Shown here: one piece after another, positions 53,823-64,000 of the stretch
How positions within the stretch are numbered: position 1 is the first letter of the stretch
Layout of the letters: each line of letters starts with the position of its first letter
Assembly (NCBI RefSeq): GCF_046630445.1
Contig: NC_092340.1
Coordinates: 365,470,001-365,534,000, forward strand
Source of the DNA: Rutidosis leptorrhynchoides
Taxonomy: Eukaryota > Streptophyta > Magnoliopsida > Asterales > Asteraceae
Length of the DNA stretch: 64,000 nt
Direction: 5' to 3'
Translations under genes and position numbers: made by a program
The notes under the pieces: generated by a model
The model's input: only the letters and a program-made list of their open reading frames with translations
Database searches by the model: none
What the model was told of the DNA's origin: nothing

Positions 53823-55008
53823 GAAATCTATTTCACAGGTATGTTTGTACAGTTTTTATTTTTTTATTATTTTTATTTTTAACCTTTTGATAATAAACGC
53901 TAATTTGTTCGCTATAAAGTATTAAATTGGTATTGAATAAAATTAGGTTTGGCGACCGAAATTATTGATATCATTCAAAAATTTATTACATCACTGCGAA
54001 ATTTAACGTTTATTCTTAAGGTATAAATATCTTTAATCAATCAACCCAAAATATTTCAAAAATTCGTCATGAGTTAAATTAGGTCTTGGAACCGAAATTA
54101 CTTTACCGAAAAGAGGGGCGCATATTTTTGATAATATTTGATTGATTAAAGTGGGATAAAAAGCCAAAAAGATTTTTAATTTTATTTTTACCATATTTTT
54201 AAAATTAATATATAAATCTTAAATTAATATTGTAAACTTTGTAAAAACAATATATTTAAAATTGTAAATATTTGAAAAATTAATATAAGTTTGGTGTGAA
54301 TTTATAATATGAATTTTTAAATTAAGTTTGGTGTGAATTTTTAATTTTTAAAATACGAATTTTATTTTTATGCATTTTAAATTGTAAGTTTGGTGTGAAT
54401 TTTTAATATTAATTTTGAATTTTATATTTAAATTGTGTGAATTTAAAAACAAAAATTTACTTTATCTCATTAAGTTAAAAATATGATTTTTAAAATTCGT
54501 CGTAAGTTGAAGACTAGGTCTTTAAACCGAAATTGCTTTACCCAAGGGAGGGACGAGAACTTTTATTATCATTAGTTTTAATCTTATTGAATTAAAGTAT
54601 GCCAAAAACATTAAAAAAAAAACCCAAAAATCTTAGCTTTTAAAACAATCGCTACAAAAAGACAAATTTTAAAATTTTGTCGAAGGACGGACTAGGACAT
54701 CGATCCGAAACGACCTCGTCCTAAATAACAAGGGAAACAAAATTTTAAAATTAATTACTTAATTGTTTTAATTAGTATAAGATGTTAAAAAAAAAAAAAT
54801 ACAAACTCCGCGACTCGCGGAGTTTGAAGGGTAAAAACCCCGCGACTCGCGGAGGGACCGAATTACAGAAAAAAAATAAAAACGCAAAAACTGATCAGTT
54901 GAACATCCCCACACCACAAATACTACGAAACACAGCCGAAAAACCCCGAAAAAACACTCCCAAATTCACAATTTTTGACAGTTAATCATCAAATCTTTTA
55001 CTAAAATC
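53823..55008 (+). mobile_element. Athila spacer between pol and env-like gene
   Basis: AT-rich and non-coding. A degenerate block (ACTAGGT...ACCGAAATTACTTTACC...AGGGGCG) recurs at about 53943, 54075, 54511 and 54687, and AAGTTTGGTGTGAATTT occurs three times at 54289-54405. A third palindrome pair lies at 54803-54852, 157 bp before the env-like ATG. Confidence 0.7.
54803..54852 (+). promoter_or_regulatory. Palindrome pair upstream of the env-like gene
   Basis: The same 11-1-11 palindrome as in the LTR (centre C54814), spacer GAAGGGTAAAAACC, then CCGCGACTCGCGG (centre 54846); 32 bp between centres. No clear TATA box follows. Confidence 0.8.
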
Positions 55009-57001
55009 ATGTTGAGAAGGATGCTATCAAGGAATTACTCAAGAAAAACGGTAAATTTCTACACCTAAACACCATTTAATCCGAAAATTAGTGTTCTTGA
55101 GCAATTTTATACCCAATTTGATTTTGATGCGTTTTAGTGTAATTATGCTTAAATTGCTTATGTATTATGCTTGTATAACCTAGATTGATGCTATTTAATA
55201 TGATTAGAAGCCTTAAACTTCAAATTTTGAGTAATCTAGGGTTTGTGTTCTTGAGCAATTTGGGGCTTTTTGATATAAACAGGTTATGGCCGATATTTGT
55301 CATGAATTGTTGCTAAATTAAGTAGTGTAACATGTTTAGGTAGTTAAATGATCTAAACTTTGAGCCTAAACATGATTTTGAGAATTAAAGTGGACTTTTT
55401 CAAGTCTAAAATTCATGAACTTGATTTTTGAGAGATAATGCCATTTGAAACTTGTTTAATTGCTAGTAATGATTATTTTAACATGTTATTTGAGTTGAAT
55501 GCTTATGAACTTGGCGAACATTTTCGTATATGCTTATTTGAAAAAGTGTAGATTTGATGAAAATATGAAAATGAGCTTAAGTTTGATATAAATTGATCAT
55601 GTCATTGTAATTATTTTGATTGATGATTTTGCTGACACTAATGCATATTTGGATGCACAAAAATTGTGTTTGATGTGTTTTGCAGACTGAAAGGGGTGAA
55701 TCTTCATCCCAAGCTCGCAATGCTCCTGCTGAGAATGCGGAACAACAGGAGGTGGATAACTACTACAAACAAGATATACCTCATCCAGTCATGACATTTT
55801 CTGATATGCACTTGGAAGATTTGCACCCGAACCTGAGATTGACAGACTTTGGATAGATTATCCAAAATACCAAAGGGGTTTGCATACTCTTCATTCTAAA
55901 GTTGTTGAGGTACCTAGGGTCATAGAATGGGGACCATTAGAAGCTGTAGAATTGGCCGGGCCAATTAGGGAATTACTTGCACAGAGGTATGGTAATTCTA
56001 CTTTTAACGACTGGGTACGTTTATTCACCATGCGTAGACCTGTATATAAAGTATGGTGTGAAGAATTGTTGTGTAGTATAGAATTAAATGATCGGGTAGC
56101 TAGTTTAACTGATCGATCTTTTATTAGATTTTTGTTAGGAGGTTCGATGCGCCACATGTCTTTACTAGACATGGCTCAGGCTTTACATATATATACGCCT
56201 GAGGAGTTAGCATCTGCTGATTGTAGAGGGTTGATACTAAATGGTAGAAAGATAGATGAAAATTTTGATACACATGGTGTATGGAGTCAAATGACAAGCC
56301 ATCACTAATTCAAAGGGGAAAATTACTCTTATTTGGATATAGATAGAGCTGAATTAAGAGTAATTCATAGGTTTTTAGCTAATTCGATTACACAAAGAGG
56401 TAAGAACAAGGAAAAGGTAAATGAACAGGATTTGTTTTACCATATGTGTATTCGAGACCCACAAAGCGCTGTAAGTATACCTTATTGTGTGGGTTATTAT
56501 TTATCAGCTATGGTTAGGGGGATGAGACCGCATAGCATAATAGGAGGTGGTATATTTATTACTTTGATTGCTGAATATCTCGGTGTGGATATAAGTCGGG
56601 GGGGATTATTAGTCGAAGAACCAGAACCCCGCGATACAATAGGTTTAAATGTATACCATGGTGCGAAAGTTTTGAAGAGGCGAAATAACGCCGCAGTACA
56701 ATACCATGGTAGACATCCACAGGTTGAGAGAAACCAACAGCAAGGTAATGTAGGAGGGGGAAATGAAATGCAAGAAATGCAAAGGTTTATAGCTTCACAG
56801 GAGTACGAAAATGCTAGACAAAGAGCATTTGAAGATTGGCAAGTTCATCAAAACCAAATCATAGCTTATTGCCAACATATAGGTAGAAACTATATTCCTA
56901 CTCCAAAGCCCATATTCCCTCCCTGGTCTATAGAGATTCAACCACCGTATCCTACGTATAACCCAGCCGAAGCATTTTATAGCACCTATGGTTATGCATA
57001 G
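55009..57001 (+). pseudogene. Athila env-like / ATHILA ORF-1 gene, broken, with an apparent intron
   Basis: A short first exon 55009-55050 (ATG, 14 codons) ends ACG before donor GTAAAT at 55051. TTTTGCAG ends at 55685 and protein-like sequence resumes. Around 55800-55850 the frame shifts by one base. The main body is 55860-57001 in one frame, interrupted by a TAA at 56306-56308 where Gln may have stood. The body resembles the ATHILA ORF-1 family found downstream of pol, with a Gln/Asn-rich tail ending at 57001. The true function of this family is unclear; its env-like label comes from position. Confidence 0.6.
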
Positions 57002-59098
57002 AACCCCTACTGGTATCAGTATCATCCCTAGTCTACTTAGTTTTATTTATTTTGTAATTTGTAATGTTGATACGTTTAATACTTATTTAATATTGTAATA
57101 GTTTTTATAATTTTTTAACTTTTATTCTTAGATTTTAATAATTTTTGAATGTGGGGTAATATACCAAACTTCAAAAATATGTATATATGTTTGCAGTTTA
57201 TCTTATGTACACAACAGGGTAAAACAACACATTTTCAAAGACTGGCATTAAGTTCAGCAAAAGCAACTAATTTTGACGACAAGATGCAAAATATATGTGA
57301 AATAACAACAAGACGGAATGAACAAATGATATGCACCATTTATCATTCAGCAAGCAAACACAAATATGTTTGGAAACTTTGGTAAAATTTAATCATTTTC
57401 ACACAAATCACCCTCAATAATTTAAATTGTTACTGATTTCTTGCAAATGAGGGCATTGCAAGATCTTAAGTGTGGGAAGGGGTTAAATTCTTTCGGATTT
57501 TTAAAATTTTTATCTTAAACACTTGGTTACCATTAAAAATACTAGTAACGTAGTAGTTGTATTAGAATCTAGTGCTCTCTGATAATAAAAAACAGCCCTA
57601 GTCTTATATACTGACTACCCAATTCTAGTAAAATTTTTCAAAATTTTCAACTAAATGAACTCAAAATCATGTTTATACATATTTATGAACGATAAAACTA
57701 GGTGTTAACACCGAAATTATTGTTACCTCGAAAAGGACATAAATTGAGAAACAAACCAAAATGTTAAAATTCATTTAAAATGGAATAGAGGACAATAAAA
57801 AGAAAAATAAAAGCCAAGTGTGGGAAAATTCTCCAAGTTATTCAAAACATATGTCACATATTTTTGTACAAATAACTGAAAATACTTTTGCTTTGGACTA
57901 AACTAAAATTTTTTTTACCTGATTTACTGTAAGAAAGATGGATCTACACGATGAATCAATTCCATCATTAAAAGGAAGTAAAGTCTTCCGAAAAAGAAAC
58001 GCGCTTCTTGATTTAGGTCAGGAAGTTGTCGTCCAGACCAGCTGTAGGTTGACGAAAAACCTAGAAAAGTCATCACTAAAATCAGCAGGAAATCCACGGA
58101 CCTCAGCATTAAACAGGGTCGCCAAGTGGTCAGATTTATCCTAATCATGAGAAGGATTTATCTCGTAAAATGGGGGGCACCATGCAAATTAGCTGGATAA
58201 GACTAATGAATCAGATTCCTAGAAAGGATAATCTCCTTAAAAGATCAAAAATCAGCTTTTAAGCCTGATATTACTCAATCCTTGAGATTGACCTTAAAGA
58301 TTGAGAATTACAAGGAATTCAATGATATCTAAACTCGAGCCTGAACGAGAAAATATTTTGATCAAAATTACAAACCGATTTGTTTTCTAAAAATCCATTT
58401 TCAATGCGTTCATTACCATTGAACGTAAAATCCTAGGAATTCACCTGGAATTCATTAGGTCACCTGAACCAAATCGGGTGTCAACCGTAAGAACGGTGGT
58501 TGCATAGTGGTCAAAGACAGGACCTTGTGCCAAACCTACAAATTATAAGGGTGAGCTTTACTATTGCTCCTACCAAGGATAGTAATTGCGTCTGACACGT
58601 TATAGACCATAATTAAAAGCATGTCAAGGGACATTGCCTTAACAGTTGCTTGTTCAACGCTTTCCTTTACAACCGGAAGGTAGTTTACCGAAAGGTAATA
58701 TACGGGACAAGTAAACTGGACGTGTTGCTTTCCAAATACAAGGTTAGCAAGTGGGTGACACAAAATCATAAGTTTTGAGCTAAACTTTTCAAATCTGAAA
58801 CCCACCAAACCCACAAAAATATTTTGCAAACACCGGTGAAGGGTTATTCCGGAAAACTTATCTAGGGTAAAAACTAGATTTAATTTTCAAAAGATCAAAT
58901 GTTTTCATAAAGATCCAATTTCTTTAATGGATCTAAATTTTTAGAGTCATGTGAGACTGTAAACCATATCGTTACTACCATTGTTTATACCGCCGTATAG
59001 AAATCACTGATGTACAAAGTGTGAAGAATAAAGAAGTGATTCTAGTATTTCAAGACTATATTGCTTGAGGACAAGCAACGCTCAAGTGTGGGAATATT
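57002..59098 (+). mobile_element. Athila 3' non-coding region and polypurine tract
   Basis: 2.1 kb without a convincing gene (frames 57149-57385 and 57938-58144 have no domain). A fifth copy of the ACTAGGT...ACCGAAATT block is at about 57697. The end GAGGACAAGCAACG...CAAGTGTGGGAATATT (59066-59098) is the Athila-type tract next to the 3' LTR. Confidence 0.7.
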
Positions 59099-61084
59099 TG
59101 ATAATGCTAAAAACGAACATATATTTCATAGCATTATTCCTCAAGAAAGACAAGCTTTTAGTTGCAATTGTTCTATTTAAAAGTGATATTCGTTTGAATA
59201 ATAAAAGGTGAAGACAAAAGACAGATTCGACGAATTGAAGACGCAAACGACCAAAAAGCTCAAAAGTACAAAAGACAATCAAAGAGGTTCCAATTATTGA
59301 TAAGAAACGTCTCGAAATTACAAGAGTACATGATTCAAAATGCAAAGTACAAGATATAAAATAGTACGCAAGGACGTTCGAAAATTCGGAACCGGGACCA
59401 GAGTTAACTCTCAACGCTCGACGCAACGGACTAAAAATTACAAGTTAACTATGTATATAAATATAATATAATATATAATTAATTATATAAATTATATATA
59501 TATTATATTATATAATAAACCGTCGGCAGACTAAGATCCAATTTGGAGTGAGCTGGAATTTCAAACTCCGCGACTCGCGGAGTTTGAAGAGCAAAAATGC
59601 CGCGAGTCGCAGAGCCCCAAAAACTGAAACTCCCTATAAAAGCAAACGAATTCTAATCGCAAAAAAAATCAATAATCTATCTCTCTCTATCTATATACGT
59701 AATATTTATATTTATAATTTATATTTTAATTTTAATTTTAATTTTAATCCTAATAATAAGGGTATGTTAGCGAATGTTGTAAGGGTGTAAGTCGAAATTC
59801 TGTCCGTGTAACGCTATGCTATTTTTAATCATTGTAAGTTATGTTCAACCTTTTTAATTTAATGTCTCGTAGCTAAGTTATTATTATGCTTATTTATACC
59901 GAAGTAATCATAATGTTGGGCTAATTACTAAAATTGGGTAATTGGGCTTTGTACCATAATTGGAGTTTGGATAAAAGAACGACACTTGTGGAAATTAGAC
60001 TATGGGCTATTAATGGGTTTTATATTAACTAAACAATACCTTGTTAATTTAATATACAAACTTATAATTCGACGTATTTATATATAACCACATACGCTTG
60101 ACTGTGTACGGTGGGCGGGATATCTATAAATACCAATAATTATTCATTTTACCGGATACGGAACTGGATTAATAGTTAATAGACTTGTTGAAATAGGGGT
60201 GAATTACATTCAAGGGTAATTGGTGTAATTGTTAACAAAGTAGTAAAACCTTGGTTTACACGCAGTCGATAACCTGGTGTATTCATTAAACAAAGTATTA
60301 AAACCTTGTTACAATTCGAATCCCCAATTAGTTGGAATATTTAACTTCGGGAATAAGAATAATTTGACGAAGGCTTTCGCTCTTTATATTTATGACTGAT
60401 GGACTATTATGGACAAAATCCGTATGGACATATTAAATAATCCAGGACAAAGGACAATTAACCCATGGGCATAAAACTAAAATCAACACGTCAAACATCA
60501 TGATTACGGAAGTTTAAATAAGCATAATTCTTTTATTTCATATTTAATTTCCTTTATTTTATATTTAATTGCACTTCTAATTATCGCATTTTTATTGTTA
60601 TTGTATTTAATTGCACTTTTAATTATCGTACTTTTTAATTATCGCAAGTTTATTTTATCGCACTTTTATTATTCGCAATTTCATTATCGTTATTTACTTT
60701 ATGCTTTAAATTAAGTCTTGTATTTATTTATTATTTTACATTTGGTTTTAACTGCGACTAAAGTTTTAAAATCGACAAACCGGTCATTAAACGGTAAAAA
60801 CCCCCCTTTATAATAATAATATTACTTATATATATATTTGTATTTTTATAAATTTAAACTAATATAGCGTTAAGCTTTGTGAAAAAGATTCCCTGTGGAA
60901 CGAACCGGACTTACTAAAAACTACACTACTGTACGATTAGGTACACTGCCTATAAGTGTTGTAGCAAGGTTTAAGTATATCCATTCTATAAATAAATAAA
61001 TATCTTGTGTAAAATTGTATCGTATTTAATAGTATTTTCTTGTAAAAATTAATAGTATTTTATACCCCTTAGCTTTAACTATCA
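59099..61084 (+). mobile_element. 3' LTR of the Athila element
   Basis: 1986 bp, TGATAATGC to AACTATCA. Palindrome pair 59563-59612, TATA at 59635-59642. Confidence 0.95.
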
Positions 61085-61640
61085 GTTACCACTACCTGCA
61101 ATACATAGGTCTTTACCATTTAATTGATGTTGTATTTCAGCAGGATTCATACTAAAACTTCAGATAAGATAAACAAATAATGAGTTATATTTCAGCAAGA
61201 TAATCAAATTATATTACCTGCAAACAAGTTACAATCTGAAGTACATAAAAGATAACACTTAATAAATATATGCGTTATGGTCTAAAACCATTTATTTATG
61301 ATTGATACATAACAAGCTAGGTATCATAGAAAATTCAAACCAATTAAGTCTCAAGGTAGCTCAGGGTTTATTTAATCAAGATTTTTCAACAGATTCACTC
61401 TCGTTTTCTTTTCTTTTGGCACTTATTTGTAGAGATAAACAAGATGTTCATGTATTCAAGAAATACTAGACTGATGATCCACGTTACCAGATCATTAATA
61501 AGAATCTCCGGGATTCTTATAAGAGCGTCTACTAACATCTTCAATTTTATTCTTTCATGGATCACCGTTATTTCTTGATAATTAATATCGTATCTATCTT
61601 TGAGTATTTTCCATAATCACTTGGATCTTCGATCATATAA
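61085..61640 (-). pseudogene. Copia gag end and protease start, decayed
   Basis: Continuation of the copia element beyond the Athila insertion. On the minus strand the last bases before 61085 encode LCIAGSG, matching the protease motif IADSG, with the catalytic Asp position reading Gly. Further up, an H-x-x-S segment and HLVYLYK (near 61430-61490) look like the zinc knuckle and linker of copia Gag. Several stops and shifts. The LTR at 61646 cuts off the rest. Confidence 0.6.
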
Positions 61641-62583
61641 TATGTTGTGATGATCCGAAAAATTTCGACTTATTCTGAACCAAATTCTCGATATGGTTTA
61701 ATATTTCTGACACGATAAGCAAAGTCTGTTAAACTGAATCTCAAAACTTTTGAACTATTCAATTATCCTTCGATTGTTCTCAACGATTCGCGAACAATTA
61801 TATGTAAATAGATACATATACTATAACTTGAAAACATAACAAAGTGTTGAGTATATGATACTGTGCATTAAACTTATTGGTTTGATTATCTGATTGATAT
61901 ATTTAACTACGAAGTTAAAAGATTATGCTAAATGATTGAATTAAAAGATATTTACTGAGTCCCTTAAGGATTATGATATTATTACGGGTCTCTGTTGTAA
62001 GGTCCACGTTGATTTGGGAAATCATTCATTTTTAACGATATTTGAAATAAATGTTAAAGTGTTTGTACACATACAATAATAAGAAATATTAACTGTTAGA
62101 ATTAGATATATGAATAACGTACGGTGTGTAATTTAAAAACGTGTTTATGAATAATGAAAATATATATTTAATAATATGATAAAATGTAATATTAATTTGG
62201 TTATAAAACATTTTGATTTAAAATTATATATACTATGATAACGAGAAGATGATTTATAGAAGTAAATGACCAATACACTCGAAAGATTAAGATCTACTTT
62301 GAGTGGAATAATTTAGGGATAATTTAAGACTATATTTTGACAAAGGTACGAGTCACGAAACATAAAGTACAAGTTTTCTCAGCGTACGAAAGGACGTTCG
62401 AAAAACCGAAACCGGGACATAAGTCGCGTGATGACGTACGACTTATCGGAACAAAAATTACAAATCAACTATGCACGAGAATATAATATAATATATAATT
62501 AATTAATTTAAATTATATATATTATATTAATATTTAAATATGTCGACAAACTAGAAGTTAAAAGAATGTGAGCTGGATCAGAG

Positions 62584-62661
62584 GGCCATGCGATCACATG
62601 GCCTTGAAGCACAAATTCCATGCGATCTCATGGGGTGCTTTTTCAGAAAAGGTTCTATAAA
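62584..62661 (+). promoter_or_regulatory. Palindrome pair plus TATA box in the LTR at 61646
   Basis: GGCCATG-CGATCA-CATGGCC (62584-62603, centre 62593.5), spacer TTGAAGCACAAATT, then CCATG-CGATCT-CATGG (62618-62633, centre 62625.5). Centres 32 bp apart; 22 bp later TATAAA (62656-62661). Geometry identical to the Athila LTR although the palindromes differ. Confidence 0.8.
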
Positions 62662-62721
62662 TTGATCGAGTTCTGGCTTAATTCTCAAACACACATATTT
62701 ATCTATATTACTCCGTATAAG

Positions 62722-62724
62722 ATT

Positions 62725-62796
<72 letters not shown>
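62722..62796. repeat. (TTA)n microsatellite
   Basis: About 23 TTA units just downstream of the promoter-like segment of the LTR at 61646. Confidence 0.95.
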
Positions 62797-62799
<3 letters not shown>

Positions 62800-64000
62800 A
62801 TTAATATTATTATTATTATAAGTATTTTTAGATATCGTTATTATTAGTATTATACATAAAATACTACGACGAGGTTATGAACGTGTCACTTTCAAAATGG
62901 TTTTCAAGCGGGATAGAGCTAAGGAAATTATGGGTTATTGCCAGGGAGGTTATGGGTAATGTTCGGGGGTATATTTATGAATCAAACCTAGTGTTTATCA
63001 TCTCCGTTACGTCTACGTACTTTCCTACAATATTGAATCTCAATACTGATACATAAGCACTCATATCTTATCTTTTATATATTAATTATGTATCCATGTC
63101 TAGTGCTCGAGTATATATATTTATACATGCTTGTATGCTAAATTTCGTCGCTAAACAGTTTATAATGAATCACGAATTAAATACATATATTACTGGTAAA
63201 AGGTATATGATATACATGTTTTTGGAAAGCTGACGAAAAATCAATAACTTTTCATTTAGATATCGAATAGTTTCGATGAACGGATTAAAAGATATGATCA
63301 ACTGAATTATGATTGACGTTAATTGAAATTTCTTTTGAATCTGAAATTAAGATTTAAACAACTTGTTTACGAGATTGATAAAATGGATTTTTGAATATTA
63401 CCAACCGAGTAAATGAATCATAATATAAGGCACGTCTCTTTTGTTGAATAATTGTCAAAACTGATTGTTTTATCATATATAAAAGCCTTATAAAAACTAT
63501 AGTTTAATTTTACAAGAATTGGAAAACTATGTGAAATATTAAAATGGTTCGATTGTCATGATCATTCAACTATTGTATTGAGTCAGATTGACTTTTTGAA
63601 ACAACTTTGGATAACTTTTGTATGTCGATCTCGAGCATTAGGATTGTGATACACTATGACCTGACCTAGCTTAATAGACATTTATTGACCAACATATGTT
63701 CTCTAGGTTGAGATCTACGGTTATTTGGTAATCCGAGTTTCAGTCACATTTTGGTGAACGACTTTATATGCTGCTAAGGTGAGTTTCATTTGCTCCATTT
63801 TTAATTGCTTTTGCAATATATATTTTTGGGCTGAGAATACATGCAATTTATTTTAAATGCAATGGACACAAGTACATACTAAATTCTACACCGAGTTTGA
63901 ACCGAAAATCCCTTAGCTTTGGTAACTAGTAACTGACGGTTATAAGAACTGGTGGGCGCGAATAGTTATATATGGATCCATAGGGCTTGACATCCCCGTC

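Larger units (their letters stand above)
44098..61089 (+). mobile_element. Full-length Athila-type Ty3/gypsy element
   Basis: LTRs 44103-46087 and 59099-61084, both TGATAATGC to AACTATCA, with GTTAC on both sides (44098-44102, 61085-61089). Total 16.98 kb. The PBS TGGCGCCGCTGCCGGGG and the 3' tract with GAGGACAAGCAACG and AGTGTGGGAAT are hallmarks of the Athila lineage, as are gag-pol followed by an env-like gene. LTRs differ at roughly 18 substitutions by hand count (about 0.9 percent), so it is young but older than the chromovirus. It inserted into the protease region of the copia element. Confidence 0.95.
61646..64000 (+). mobile_element. Plus-strand LTR of the TGTGATGACCCGG family, runs off the window
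   Basis: It starts TGTGATGATCCGAAAAATTTCGAC, the family start. It contains a palindrome pair at 62584-62633, a TATA box at 62656-62661, a (TTA)n run, and near its visible end ATGGATCCATAGGGCTTGACATCCCC, shared with the LTR at 1-2706. Upstream of the palindromes (62390-62570) it resembles the Athila LTR at 44370-44550 (AAGGACGTTCGAAAA, CGGGACATAAGTC, ATTACAAATCAACTATG, TATAATATAATATATAATTAAT). Confidence 0.8.

Overview
This is nuclear DNA of a flowering plant, most likely a member of the daisy family (Asteraceae). It is AT-rich, full of (TA)n and (TAA)n microsatellites, and almost all of it is nested LTR retrotransposons. The family assignment rests on my recognition of LTR types and is an inference. 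Only one host gene is visible: a four-coding-exon, minus-strand gene for a small mitochondrial-type glycine-rich RNA-binding protein (37010-37798), with a leader exon at about 39594-39660 behind a 1.77 kb 5' UTR intron.

Layout. 1-2706 is the right part of a plus-strand LTR. 2707-6162 is a diverged minus-strand LTR. 6163-9800 holds small elements (an ACCCGC-rich patch, a SINE with a TTG tail, a possible hAT relic) and a decayed minus-strand coding relic with a promoter-like region. 9801-33753 is one large minus-strand LTR element flanked by a GTTAT target-site duplication, with 3.4 kb LTRs and no recognisable pol. Later insertions sit inside it: a solo LTR (17218-19105, TSD TCCTT), a near-complete Ty3/gypsy chromovirus (21309-31129, TSD AACAA) and a small Helitron-like element (from 31258). 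33754-37000 is mostly non-coding, with a second Helitron-type end. 37010-39660 is the RNA-binding protein gene, with telo-box and TGGGCY motifs upstream. From 39902 a decayed minus-strand Ty1/copia element runs to at least 61640. It is split inside its protease by a full-length Athila-type Ty3/gypsy element (44103-61084, TSD GTTAC) and cut on the right by another LTR that begins at 61646 and leaves the window.

How the parts relate. The chromovirus and the Athila element keep matching LTRs, TSDs, primer binding sites and nearly continuous gag-pol, so they are young. Each is nevertheless broken by in-frame stops. Most stops sit where a CGA or CAA codon is expected, the mark of C-to-T change in methylated DNA. 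The copia copy shows the same signature more heavily.

Most unusual signal. Four LTR families in the window carry different short palindromes whose centres are spaced about 21 or 32 bp apart, close to two or three helical turns. In two of these families (Athila and the LTR at 61646) the palindrome sequences differ, yet the 32-bp centre spacing, a TTGAAG spacer and a 22-bp distance to a TATA box are the same. Athila repeats the pair in its leader and upstream of its env-like gene. I read this as a candidate exchangeable palindrome cassette, which I do not know as a described feature.
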